NCBI GenBank assembly: GCA_947591475.1
Contig: CANQDE010000005.1
Span: forward strand, 62,001-126,000
Source: an uncultured Alistipes sp.
GTDB lineage: Bacteria; Bacteroidota; Bacteroidia; Bacteroidales; Rikenellaceae
Direction of reading: 5' to 3'
Length of the DNA: 64,000 bases
Under the pieces are notes generated by a model. The model had not been told where the DNA came from, made no database searches, and saw only the letters and a list, made by a program, of their open reading frames with translations. Positions 25,263 through 34,599 of the stretch are shown piece by piece; within the stretch, counting starts at the first letter, position 1, and each line of letters opens with the position of its first letter. Both the position numbers and the translations under genes were made by a program.

Positions 25263-26276
25263 TTATTTGATTTTTCGTCTATTCAGTTCTGCGCTGTACG
25301 CTCGGGCATTGGCATTGTGCTCGCGCAGCGTACGGGCAAAGTTATGATACCCGTCGAACGTCGGTCGAGCACAGAAAAAGAGATAATCGTGCTTCTCGAA
25401 ATGCAATACGGCATCAATGGCCGGAATTCCCGGCATGCAGATGGGCGACGGCGGAAGCCCCTTATTTATATAGGTGTTGTAAGGCGACGGATATTTCAGA
25501 TGCCGATAGAGAATCCGGCGCAGCGCGAAGTCCTGCATGGCATACTTGACCGTCGGATCGGCCTGCAGCGGAATCCCCTTGCGCAACCGGTTGACATAAA
25601 CTCCCGCAATACGGGGCATTTCATCGGTCTTTCGGGTCTCCTCGTAGACGATGGAAGCAAGAGTCATCACCTCCAAGCGGCTCAAGCCCGAACGTTTGCG
25701 CAAACTGTCGCGCTCCGGCGTCCAGAAACGATCGTATTCGCGCCGCATCCGTTGCACGAAATTTTCCGGCGACACCGTCCAATAAAATTCGTAAGTATCT
25801 GGAATGAACATCGAAAAAAGCGTCAGACTGTCGAATCCCACTCCGGCCGCGACCTTCTTATCCGTCAGCGCACGCAGCAAAGCGACCGAATCGGCATCCA
25901 ACTGTCGGGCCAGTTTGCCGGCCAGCTGCGCCGGTGTCCGTACATGGTTGATCGTTACCCGCACCGGGGTTTGAAGCCCCAATTTCAGCATGCGCACCAC
26001 ATCGACCACCGACATGCCGGGCTGCAACGCATAATACCCCGGCTTGAAAGTATTTTCGAGATTCAACCGCTTGGCATAGAGCCGGAAAGCCGTCCGATGA
26101 TGCAACGAAGGCATCAACGAATCCGTCAACGCCGCATAATCGGCCTTGCGGCTGACATACAAATCCTGTTCGGCACGCACGGCATTGCCATAGAACTGCC
26201 ACAAGCCGAACAAGCCTCCGACGACACCGGCCGCCACGCCGACCAAAAAGATACGAAGAAGCGTTTTTTTATTCAT
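25263..26276 (-). CDS. mltG: Endolytic peptidoglycan transglycosylase MltG
   Basis: A 337-residue YceG-family enzyme that cuts nascent glycan strands at the inner membrane. One N-terminal transmembrane helix is followed by a LysM-like part and the catalytic domain: LASIVYEETRK (catalytic Glu region), GVYVNRLRKGIPLQADPTV, NTYINKGLPPSPICMPG. The ATG at 26276 was preferred because it comes 2 bp after the stop of the upstream gene. Confidence 0.93.
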   Translation of the reverse strand: MNKKTLLRIFLVGVAAGVVGGLFGLWQFYGNAVRAEQDLYVSRKADYAALTDSLMPSLHHRTAFRLYAKRLNLENTFKPGYYALQPGMSVVDVVRMLKLGLQTPVRVTINHVRTPAQLAGKLARQLDADSVALLRALTDKKVAAGVGFDSLTLFSMFIPDTYEFYWTVSPENFVQRMRREYDRFWTPERDSLRKRSGLSRLEVMTLASIVYEETRKTDEMPRIAGVYVNRLRKGIPLQADPTVKYAMQDFALRRILYRHLKYPSPYNTYINKGLPPSPICMPGIPAIDAVLHFEKHDYLFFCARPTFDGYHNFARTLREHNANARAYSAELNRRKIK

Positions 26277-26278
26277 AA

Positions 26279-27598
26279 TCAAGCATTTTTTCGTCTGCAA
26301 TCCGTCAGAATCCGTTCGACCGAAGCTGCGACCTTCCGGTAAAGTTCGGGCAAATCGACCTGACTGATCCGTCGATGTTCGACCACCGGTTCGCCATCCA
26401 CAACGACCATTTCGACATCCGACGACTTGCCGCAGTAAACCAGATTCGACACGACATCGTGCACCGGCTGCAAATGGGGCTTTTGCAGGTCGATGACGAT
26501 CACATCCGCCAACGCCCCCTTGCGCAGCACGCCCAATTCGCCGGCGGCATACCCCATGGCACGGGCACCATTCACCGTCATCAGTTTCAGAGCCTCGTAA
26601 GCGGGCAAAGCGAGCGGATCGCCAGTCGCCGATTTCTGCAAGAATACGGCAGTACGTAGCTCTTCGAACATATCCAAATCGTTATTCGAGCAGGTTCCGT
26701 CGGTACCTAAGGTCATCCGCACGCCCGCGCGCATCATTTTCCAAACGGGTGCCACGCCGCTCGACAACTTCATGTTGCTCTGTGGATTATGCGAGACGAT
26801 CACCCCGCGATCGGCCAAAATCGCAATATCGTCGTCATCGACATATACGCAATGGGCGGCAATCGTCCGTTCGTCGAGTAGCCCCAGCGCATCGAAATGC
26901 CGAACGGGTGTCTTCCCATAACGTTCGGCCAGCATACGCGATTCGTCCATCGTTTCGGCCACGTGGCTCATGAACAGCAAACCGTTCTGCCGACAAAACT
27001 CTTTGCCGCGCACGAGATTTTCGGGCGAACAAGTGTATCCCGAATGAGGCGCAACAGCCACGGAGACCCGACTGCAACCGGCCGCCTGCGCCATCGCCCG
27101 TTCAGCCGAACGCAGTGCCTCGTCGACCCCGCAATCGAAATAGGAGCATCCCAACAAAGCACGGATACCGAGCTGCCGAACGACCTGCACGCACCGATCC
27201 TCGTGAAAATACATATCCACGAACGACGTAACCCCGCCGAGCAGCAACTCGACGATGCCGAGCGTCATGCCGAGTACGACATCGTCCGCTGTCTGATGCG
27301 ATTCGAAGGGCCAGATGTAATCGTTCAGCCACTCCATCAAAGCAAGGTCATCGGCATAACTGCGCTGGAGCGTCATTCCCGCATGGCAATGGGTGTCGAT
27401 CAATCCGGGCATGACCAACTTGCCCCGACAATCGACGATCCGAGCCTCGGGATGCGCGGACAAAAAAGCCGCTTTCTCGACCGGCGACTCGCTCACTAAT
27501 TCGATCCGGTTTCCCACAATCCCCAAAGCCCCCGTAAACGTACGAGGTTCTTCGGCGGTCATGGGCAACAACAGCGCATCGGTAAACAGTAAATCCAT
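26279..27598 (-). CDS. Amidohydrolase of the SAH/MTA deaminase family
   Basis: A 439-residue metal-dependent deaminase. Motifs: PGLIDTHCH (metal His pair), the SHVAET Gly/His segment, AHCVYVDDDDI, and the GTDGTCSNNDLDMFEE metal Asp. The best fit is S-adenosylhomocysteine/5'-methylthioadenosine deaminase; related substrates are possible. It is packed between DUF1573 and mltG with gaps of 1-2 bp. Confidence 0.9.
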   Translation of the reverse strand: MDLLFTDALLLPMTAEEPRTFTGALGIVGNRIELVSESPVEKAAFLSAHPEARIVDCRGKLVMPGLIDTHCHAGMTLQRSYADDLALMEWLNDYIWPFESHQTADDVVLGMTLGIVELLLGGVTSFVDMYFHEDRCVQVVRQLGIRALLGCSYFDCGVDEALRSAERAMAQAAGCSRVSVAVAPHSGYTCSPENLVRGKEFCRQNGLLFMSHVAETMDESRMLAERYGKTPVRHFDALGLLDERTIAAHCVYVDDDDIAILADRGVIVSHNPQSNMKLSSGVAPVWKMMRAGVRMTLGTDGTCSNNDLDMFEELRTAVFLQKSATGDPLALPAYEALKLMTVNGARAMGYAAGELGVLRKGALADVIVIDLQKPHLQPVHDVVSNLVYCGKSSDVEMVVVDGEPVVEHRRISQVDLPELYRKVAASVERILTDCRRKNA

Positions 27599-27599
27599 C

Positions 27600-28073
27600 C
27601 TATTTTATTTTCACTTTCGTTTTTCCGACTTTGACTTTCCGCACGGGCACCTGCTCCTCAAACGAATTGCCGCATACGGTGAGATGCGTTTCGCCCGCAA
27701 CGGCATTCGAACCGATCCGAATCACCCGATTGAACGCACCGGCCTCACTTTTGAGCGGTTGATAGACGATGCGTATCACGCCCTTGCCCCCGGGAGCGAC
27801 CGGACGTCGGGAACAGGAGGCTTTGAGACACGAATTGGAGGTAACCAACCGTGTAACTACCAACGGCTTGTCGCCCGTGTTGGTAAACGCGATTTCGCAA
27901 CGCAAATCGCCGCCTCGGCGGGGTATATCGCCGAAATCGCAGACAGTCTCGGACAAATGCAGCACGGCACCGTGCACAACGGCGGTATCGACCTGTTGGC
28001 TGCGAGCCGCGACCTTCCCGATCACCAACAGGCCAAAGATCGAAAAAACAAAGTATTTATGCAAATGCAACAT
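27600..28073 (-). CDS. DUF1573 domain-containing exported protein
   Basis: A 157-residue protein with an N-terminal signal peptide (VFSIFGLLVIGKVAA) and one DUF1573 domain (CDFGDIPRRGGDLRCEIAFT; TNTGDKPLVVTRLVTS). The ATG at 28073 follows the tonB stop by 2 bp; a GTG at 28076 would overlap it. Role unknown; similar to the gene at 15123. Confidence 0.8.
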   Translation of the reverse strand: MLHLHKYFVFSIFGLLVIGKVAARSQQVDTAVVHGAVLHLSETVCDFGDIPRRGGDLRCEIAFTNTGDKPLVVTRLVTSNSCLKASCSRRPVAPGGKGVIRIVYQPLKSEAGAFNRVIRIGSNAVAGETHLTVCGNSFEEQVPVRKVKVGKTKVKIK

Positions 28074-28075
28074 CA

Positions 28076-28762
28076 CTATTTCATTCGGAAAATATAGGTA
28101 ATAGTTCCTCCTTGCACAGCGGCGGCGCTCTCGGTAAAACGAGCCTTGCGCGCCGCTTCGAGCGCGGCATCGATCAACCCCTTGTCATTGGTCGTCGAAC
28201 CTTTCGGTTCGAAAGCGACGCTGCGCACATCTCCTTGCGGCCCGACCGTAACCCGTACGACCACTTTTCCGCTTTCGGTACCCGGATAAGCCGGTCGCGG
28301 CAGATTTCCGACCAGCCCGCGTCCTTGAAGCCCGCGGTCGAGTTGGTCCAATCCATCGACGTCGAGGCCGCGGCCTTTGCCGGAAGCCTTATCCTCGCCC
28401 TCTTTCGCGTGCGGATTGCCGGCATTGTCCGGTTCATCGACACCCCCTTTGTTCATCTTGAACAGCGCCTTCGGATTGGGCGTTCGGGTGGTTTCATCCG
28501 ACCCTTCGACCTGCGCGATCCGCTCCTCCGGAGCCGCTTGTTCATGCACTCGAGGCACGGCAGACGTTACGGGGGTCTGTTTCGGCGGTTCGGGCTCCGG
28601 CTCGATGAACTCGATTTCGATCGTATCGCCCGTTTTCTCGGCAATCCGATGAAAATCGAACGACACGAACGAAAACGCCGCGCCCAACGTCAACGAATAG
28701 ATCGCCAACGCAATCAGCGCCCACCGGCGCGGTTTTCGGTCGTTCGGGTCGTAGTAAACCAT
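28076..28762 (-). CDS. tonB: Energy transducer TonB
   Basis: A 228-residue TonB with an N-terminal transmembrane helix (ALIALAIYSLTLGAAFSFV), a Pro/Glu/Lys-rich periplasmic spacer and a C-terminal TonB domain (GKVVVRVTVGPQGDVRSV, IDAALEAARKARFTE). With ExbB/ExbD, encoded just upstream, it should energise outer-membrane transporters. Gaps to neighbours are under 10 bp. Confidence 0.93.
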   Translation of the reverse strand: MVYYDPNDRKPRRWALIALAIYSLTLGAAFSFVSFDFHRIAEKTGDTIEIEFIEPEPEPPKQTPVTSAVPRVHEQAAPEERIAQVEGSDETTRTPNPKALFKMNKGGVDEPDNAGNPHAKEGEDKASGKGRGLDVDGLDQLDRGLQGRGLVGNLPRPAYPGTESGKVVVRVTVGPQGDVRSVAFEPKGSTTNDKGLIDAALEAARKARFTESAAAVQGGTITYIFRMK

Positions 28763-28768
28763 CGTTCG

Positions 28769-29173
28769 TTATTCGGGTTGCGTCGCCGCATTGAGTTTAT
28801 AACCATTGCGTTTGGCGATATTCATCACCTTGACCACTTCGTCCCAGGCCACCGTTTTATCGGCATGCAGCGAGACGGTCGGTTCATTCTGCCCATCGAG
28901 CCGCACCTTGAGCGCCCGCTCGACCCCCTCGAGCGAACCCACCTCCTGCAACTCCACATAATAGCGATAGCTACCGCCGGCATTCTGGATGGAGACCGTC
29001 GTTATCGCTTTGTCTTTGAGCTGGTTGGTGCTCTTCGGCAACATCAGTTTCAGCGCATTGGGGTTGATGAGCGTCGTTGCAATCAGCAAAAACAGCAACA
29101 ACAGGAACATCAGATCGGTCATCGACGATGCCGAGAAACTTTTGTCCACCTTCGAACCGTGTTTGATTGCCAT
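28769..29173 (-). CDS. exbD: Biopolymer transporter ExbD
   Basis: A 134-residue ExbD/TolR protein: short cytoplasmic N-terminus, one transmembrane helix with the conserved Asp (MTDLMFLLLLFLLI), then the periplasmic domain. The start MAIKHGSKVD at 29173 was chosen over an upstream in-frame codon that would overlap exbB. Confidence 0.92.
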   Translation of the reverse strand: MAIKHGSKVDKSFSASSMTDLMFLLLLFLLIATTLINPNALKLMLPKSTNQLKDKAITTVSIQNAGGSYRYYVELQEVGSLEGVERALKVRLDGQNEPTVSLHADKTVAWDEVVKVMNIAKRNGYKLNAATQPE

Positions 29174-29177
29174 AAAC

Positions 29178-29852
29178 CTATTTTTGAACGGGTTGATTGA
29201 GAATATCCATGAACGCAATGGAGTTCGCCTCCATCTGGAAGACCAATTTTTCGATGCGGGCGACCAGATAGTTATAGCCGAAATAGGCCGGAATACCGAC
29301 CAGCAGGCCCATCACGGTCGTTACCATCGCGACGTACATACCGCTCGACAACAGCGCGAGATCGACCGTACCGCCCGCCGCCGACATATCCATGAAGGTC
29401 TGCACCATGCCGAGCACCGTGCCGAGGAATCCGATCATCGGCGCACCGCCGGCAATCGTCGCCAGAAACGGAAGGCCGTTTTCGAGCTTGGAGACTTCGA
29501 GATTGGCCACGTTCTCGATCGCCGTCTGAACATCGCCCATCGGACGGCCGATGCGTTCGATGCCCTTTTCGATCATCCGAGCGATCGGCGTATCGGTTTT
29601 CCGGCACAGATTGACCGCCACCCCGATTTTGCCATCGGAAATGTAGTCGCGGATCCGGTTCATGAAGTTCATGTCCAGCACCGAAGCCTTGCGAATCGCC
29701 AGAAACCGTTCGACGAAGATGAAAATCGTTACGCCGCCCAACGCCAACAACGGCCACATCAACCAACCGCCCTTCGAAAAGAGCGACCACAATCCCATAC
29801 GGGTTTCTTCACTCATGGCCACCGTTTCGGCAGCCTGCAAAAAATTAATCAT
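29178..29852 (-). CDS. exbB: MotA/TolQ/ExbB proton channel protein ExbB
   Basis: A 224-residue ExbB-like inner-membrane protein with three transmembrane helices (about 26-50, 125-150, 165-190) and the family core PFLATIAGGAPMIGFLGTV. It heads a minus-strand operon exbB-exbD-tonB-DUF1573-deaminase-mltG-carboxypeptidase-reg. It follows tamB by 39 bp. Confidence 0.93.
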   Translation of the reverse strand: MINFLQAAETVAMSEETRMGLWSLFSKGGWLMWPLLALGGVTIFIFVERFLAIRKASVLDMNFMNRIRDYISDGKIGVAVNLCRKTDTPIARMIEKGIERIGRPMGDVQTAIENVANLEVSKLENGLPFLATIAGGAPMIGFLGTVLGMVQTFMDMSAAGGTVDLALLSSGMYVAMVTTVMGLLVGIPAYFGYNYLVARIEKLVFQMEANSIAFMDILNQPVQK

Positions 29853-29891
29853 CTTTTATTGAATTGCTTTTTATTAAATAACTAAAAAATT

Positions 29892-32800
29892 CTATTTAAG
29901 TTCGGTTTGTTCTTTTCGCTCGACCGGCTGCTGCGGCTCCACTGGCTGATCTTCATCCGGATCCGGTTGTTTTGCTTTCAATCGTTCGGCCCGTCGGGCG
30001 GCTTTCCGCGCCTGTCTTTTCTTGTTGGTGAAACGCTCCTTGACCCGTCGGCGGAAATCGCGGAAATTATCGAAATCCTCTTTGAAATAGATGCCCAATC
30101 CGGTCTCCTGCAAGCCTTGGTTTTCGTCGAACCGGTCGATCGTCTGCGTAAAGGCTTTCAGTTTCAGGGTTCCGGCCCGATCGATCAGATAGGTGATATA
30201 GGCTTCGCCCATGAAATTGGACATCGACCGGTTGACCATCTGTTGCTTGCTGTCGATCAAATAATTGCCTTCGAGTTCGACAAAGAGCCGATTATTTATC
30301 AACCCTTTCGAAAGGCCGAAATCGACCTCATCGCCCGTCAGCTCCGACTTGGGCCGGTAACGGATGACGATGCTGTAATCATCCGCCGAAAGCAGATTGC
30401 TCAACTGATTGGTCAGGAATTCCAACCCCGTATTGTACGAAACCGAAGCACCGATATTCTGTGAGGAGGCACTGTTTTCGGCCATGAAACTCTTGAACAG
30501 CAACAGATAAAGGAATTGCATATCGACCGTTTCGGGCGTGTTCAGCGCATTGGCGATAATCGCCTGCGTCTCCGGATCGGTGGCCGGAACCCGCACGTCG
30601 AACGTTACGGTCGGATCGGTCAGCCGGTCGTTCAAATGGATCAGACACTCCACATTGACCGAGCGATCCCCCGCCAACCGGTCGGCCGTACTGCCCAACA
30701 ACGGTTGCAGCGAAGTTTTGAGTTTGTAAATCGCCTCGATATTGAGCATGGCATTGATCGGCGAGCCCGTCCATTGAATCGTCGACCCGGGTTCGATATC
30801 GAATTTGCGATTGAGAATATTCTGCAAGGTGAACAGGAAACTACCGTCATCGATGGTGTAATCGCCGTACATCTCGAAGACATTCGACTTCGGGTTGATT
30901 TGCAGATTGAGCGTACCCGTTCCGCGGGAGCGAATCACGTTGCCCGACACGGTAAGCTCCAATTCGACATTGGGCCGGACGTCGAGCGTCATCGCGATAT
31001 TCATCTGGCTCGCCGCTCCCGAACGCCGTTTGCGACGACGTTCGAATTGTTGCCGTTTGAGTACGAGCAGGTCGGTCGTATCTTCCAGCTGCGGCTTTTC
31101 GAAAACGACGAAATCGGCATTCGAAATGTTCGACTTGCTCGACATCGGCAGGAAAAACGACGAGTTGTCCTCCGTCGCGGCCGTGATGCGCATATCGACC
31201 TTGCCTTTGTCGCCCGAAACCCGCACATCGCCAGTAGCATACACCTTGCCGTAAAACACATCGTTATCCGATTCGTCCGTATCGAGCACTAACATCCGTT
31301 CGGGGCGAACCCGCACCTCGTAACCGATATTGGAAAGATGTTGCAGATTCAGATTCAAATCGAGCGTGCCCCGATTCGCCTCTGCGTCGAAAATCGGCAC
31401 GCCCGAACAGGTAAACCGGTTGCCATGCACAGCGAGCGACGCTTCGGGTACGGAATAGGTTACCTGCGTAAAATCGACGGTCGTGCGCAATCCCGAAACA
31501 TCGATCTTGCCGGTCAGATCGGCCGACCGGCGTTCGCCCTGCAGCACTAAATCGACCGAAGCCATCCCCTTCGTCGAGGAGACGACTCCCGACAACACCG
31601 GATCCAACAACCCCATATCCAAGCTGTCGACCTGCATCCGCGCATAATAACGCCGACGATCGGGCGCATAGAACCCGCGCACCAACGTATCGCGCGAAAT
31701 CCGGTCGGTAACGAACACCCCCGCCCGATTGCGGGCCAAATCCCACCGCGAGGTGAGTTGCATCGGCGGGCCCGCGATGCCATTGACCGAAAGGCTGTCG
31801 AACCGAATGTCGGCCGTCAGCTCCCCGCCGCCGAGAACGGCTTTCATCGTCGCCTCGCCATTGGTTCGCCCCTCGATGCCGTAACCCATGCGGTCGACGA
31901 TCTGCGAAAACGGAGCCAGATCGAAATTGGACAAGCGCAACGAAAGCGAATCGTTCGGATTGCGCGATGCCACACCGTCGAGCAACAAATGCTGTCCGTT
32001 GCTCGTAACGAAAAAGCGGTCGATTTTCACTTGGGCGGTATCGATCTGTATGCTACGAGCCAGAATACGCCAAGTTACATCCCCGCGCGTGATGCGGGAG
32101 GGCAAAATACGGACATCGAGCACCTGACCGTTCGGCCCCTCCTCGTCCGACAGGCCCGCACGCAGGCTGAACAGGCCCGAAAAATGCCGCGTCGTATCGG
32201 AAAATCCGGTCGAGACCTCCATTTTACCGTCTTTGGCACCGCCCGAAACCTGCAAACCGGGCAAATGAAGTCCGGCCGCATAAAAGTTCTCGGCATCGGC
32301 ACTCACCACCAACGAATCCTTCGTATTGCGGGCATTGACGTTCAACCGAATCGCCAACAAATCCCCTCGTTCGATATAGTCCGACACGGCCCGAAAGCTC
32401 AATCGGTCGTTCGCCGGATTGAACGTCAGATTCAAAGACGACCCCTCAGCGACTTGCAACCCTGGCGACACGGCATCCGCCACGGGATTGAAATTCCGGA
32501 TGTCGACCTTCAACTGCGAATAATTGTCGGATACGGGAAGCGCAGGTTCCTTGTCGACCTCTCTTTTCCGATGATTGTCCAACCGCGGCAGATACTTCCA
32601 CGCACTCTGCCGAAGATAGGCGAACACCTCGCGATAACTGGTCTTGCTGCGGAAGGTGGCATCGGCGAAATCCGAACGCAATTCGAGAAATTTGCTGTTC
32701 GCCGAATTTTTGCCCCGCACCGTCAGGCTGTCCACTTTCAAGGTCTTGTCATTGTAGCGGTAAACGGCATCGGTTACGAACACTTTTCCGTTCATATCAT

Positions 32801-34478
32801 CCAGCGAACGCCCGCTCGCCCGAGCCACCATGCGGGCCGAAAGACGCGACACCGAATCGCGCCGGTTGATATGGAGCCGATCCAGATCGGCCCGATGCAA
32901 AGCCAGCAAAAAATCGTAACGTGGCACGCTGTCGTTGAAATCGACCAATCCGGTGAAATCGAAATCGAGATGCGGATCGCGCGCCGTAATCCGGCCGTCG
33001 AACCGCTTGTTGTACAACCGCCCATCGAGCCGCAGCGTATCGTAGGCGTAATTTTTGAATTCCAGTCGTTCGATTGCTCCGTCGACTTGCGCATCGGCAT
33101 GCCCTCGACCGATCACCCCGTCGATTCGCGCCGTCAACGAGGCATCGCCGAACAAATCCGGACGTCCGAGCAAGTCGCCCAAACGCAGATTGCGGGCCGC
33201 GACGTTTCCGTCGATATTGCGCAGCCCCTTTTCGAACGGTTGCAAAGCGAGATCGAACGTCATACCTCCGACACCTGTTTCGGCCCCCAAATCCACCCGA
33301 AAGACCGAAGGCGTTCCCTTGAACTGTCCGGCCAGATTCATCGTCCCCGCATTGGCGAGCATCCCGACCGACTTCGCCGACAACGGTTTACGGGCAAACG
33401 CACCGACCAACTTGTCCACATCCGACGAGACGGTGCTCAAACGGGAGAGTTCGACCTCGAAATGCGTTTGTTTGAAATCGGGCAGCCCCCGAGCCGAAAC
33501 ATCCGCTGCAAGATAAGTCTCCCGCCCCATCCGCAGACTAAAAATTCGCGCATCGAAATCATCGACCGTGCCGGCCATATCCAAAGCCAGATCGCTCAAC
33601 ACCAGCGATTTGCCCTGTAAGGCCGGAGAGAAATAGGCGACGTCGTTCACGGAGAGCTGCGAATGACGCAACGAACCTTCGATCCGCACCCGATCGACGA
33701 AATACTTGTAATCGGCCCACGAATCGCCCTGCAACAAGATATGCGGCAGAAACAGATTCGACTCCGTCGTCAGCAGATTGGCATCCGTAAATTCGATTCG
33801 CCCGTTATCTAATCGGAACTTGCCAGAAAGATTGTCGAGCACGAACCCGCTCCGCTCGGCAGCCCGAAAAGTCTCGATGTCGGTTTCGATCGACGAACCG
33901 TTCAGCTCGAAGCCTTCGATCGACGCCGTTATGCCGGACAAGTGCATGTGGCCGAAATTGATGCCGAACGGCGGATTACGGTGTTGCTGCCGTTCGAGGC
34001 AAAGTTCCATGTTTTTGATTGTCGCCGTACGAATCGCCAGCCGGAACGGATTTTTCTTTTCGCGATCGGGATTGGAAAGACGATCGACGACCTGTTTGAT
34101 GTTCATCTCGCCCTCGGGGGTCTCCCGCAAAAAGAGTTTGACATCCACCAGCTCGCCACGGCTCAACTCCACACCGCCACCGAACAGACCGATTCCCGCT
34201 ACGAAGGCATCGATCCGACCGGCATAAAGCAACGTATCGCGTTGATAATCCTCGACATAAAACCCGATCACCCGCACTTTCCCCGGAAAAGCGACGGCCA
34301 CACGTTCGACAGCGACCGTCGTCTGCAATTTGGACGAGACGGCCCGCACGACCCGCTGCACGGCAAAGGTTTGCACGGCAGGAATCTGCAACGCCAAGGC
34401 AAGCAAAAGCAGCAAAACGACGAACGACACCGCCGCCGTCGCAACCACCTTTCCCAATATTTTTATACCTTTGCGCAT
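29892..34478 (-). CDS. tamB: TamB-like translocation/assembly module protein
   Basis: A 1,528-residue envelope-spanning AsmA-like protein: an N-terminal transmembrane anchor (about 12-32), a very long repetitive beta-rich periplasmic body, and the C-terminal TamB/DUF490 domain (about 1110-1480, RGTGTLNLQINPKSNVFEMYG; KSFMAENSASSQNIGASVSY). Such proteins move phospholipid or help outer-membrane protein assembly. The C-terminal 40 residues are a basic Lys/Arg then Pro/Glu/Gln tail. Gene symbol is by family resemblance. Confidence 0.9.
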   Translation of the reverse strand: MRKGIKILGKVVATAAVSFVVLLLLLALALQIPAVQTFAVQRVVRAVSSKLQTTVAVERVAVAFPGKVRVIGFYVEDYQRDTLLYAGRIDAFVAGIGLFGGGVELSRGELVDVKLFLRETPEGEMNIKQVVDRLSNPDREKKNPFRLAIRTATIKNMELCLERQQHRNPPFGINFGHMHLSGITASIEGFELNGSSIETDIETFRAAERSGFVLDNLSGKFRLDNGRIEFTDANLLTTESNLFLPHILLQGDSWADYKYFVDRVRIEGSLRHSQLSVNDVAYFSPALQGKSLVLSDLALDMAGTVDDFDARIFSLRMGRETYLAADVSARGLPDFKQTHFEVELSRLSTVSSDVDKLVGAFARKPLSAKSVGMLANAGTMNLAGQFKGTPSVFRVDLGAETGVGGMTFDLALQPFEKGLRNIDGNVAARNLRLGDLLGRPDLFGDASLTARIDGVIGRGHADAQVDGAIERLEFKNYAYDTLRLDGRLYNKRFDGRITARDPHLDFDFTGLVDFNDSVPRYDFLLALHRADLDRLHINRRDSVSRLSARMVARASGRSLDDMNGKVFVTDAVYRYNDKTLKVDSLTVRGKNSANSKFLELRSDFADATFRSKTSYREVFAYLRQSAWKYLPRLDNHRKREVDKEPALPVSDNYSQLKVDIRNFNPVADAVSPGLQVAEGSSLNLTFNPANDRLSFRAVSDYIERGDLLAIRLNVNARNTKDSLVVSADAENFYAAGLHLPGLQVSGGAKDGKMEVSTGFSDTTRHFSGLFSLRAGLSDEEGPNGQVLDVRILPSRITRGDVTWRILARSIQIDTAQVKIDRFFVTSNGQHLLLDGVASRNPNDSLSLRLSNFDLAPFSQIVDRMGYGIEGRTNGEATMKAVLGGGELTADIRFDSLSVNGIAGPPMQLTSRWDLARNRAGVFVTDRISRDTLVRGFYAPDRRRYYARMQVDSLDMGLLDPVLSGVVSSTKGMASVDLVLQGERRSADLTGKIDVSGLRTTVDFTQVTYSVPEASLAVHGNRFTCSGVPIFDAEANRGTLDLNLNLQHLSNIGYEVRVRPERMLVLDTDESDNDVFYGKVYATGDVRVSGDKGKVDMRITAATEDNSSFFLPMSSKSNISNADFVVFEKPQLEDTTDLLVLKRQQFERRRKRRSGAASQMNIAMTLDVRPNVELELTVSGNVIRSRGTGTLNLQINPKSNVFEMYGDYTIDDGSFLFTLQNILNRKFDIEPGSTIQWTGSPINAMLNIEAIYKLKTSLQPLLGSTADRLAGDRSVNVECLIHLNDRLTDPTVTFDVRVPATDPETQAIIANALNTPETVDMQFLYLLLFKSFMAENSASSQNIGASVSYNTGLEFLTNQLSNLLSADDYSIVIRYRPKSELTGDEVDFGLSKGLINNRLFVELEGNYLIDSKQQMVNRSMSNFMGEAYITYLIDRAGTLKLKAFTQTIDRFDENQGLQETGLGIYFKEDFDNFRDFRRRVKERFTNKKRQARKAARRAERLKAKQPDPDEDQPVEPQQPVERKEQTELK

Positions 34479-34499
34479 CGGACCTTATGTTGTAACTTG

Positions 34500-34507
34500 C
34501 AAAGTTA
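34500..34507 (-). promoter_or_regulatory. -7 box TAACTTTG of tamB
   Basis: Minus-strand match to TAnnTTTG, with transcription near 34493 and the ATG at 34478. tsaD is divergent. Confidence 0.6.
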
Positions 34508-34599
34508 ACTTTTTTGGGAGAACAACCCTACAAAAAACATGAAATAATTTCGTCTCTCCGAGGGCGGGAAAGTAGCTACAAGCGATACGCAATCGAACT

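Noticed and set aside
24006..26342. 778-codon plus-strand ORF opposite the carboxypeptidase-reg-like and mltG genes
   Set aside because: It spans two well-supported minus-strand genes and has Arg/His-rich shadow composition.
31758..33620. 620-codon plus-strand ORF inside tamB
   Set aside because: Shadow of the tamB coding frame; tamB has clear family features.
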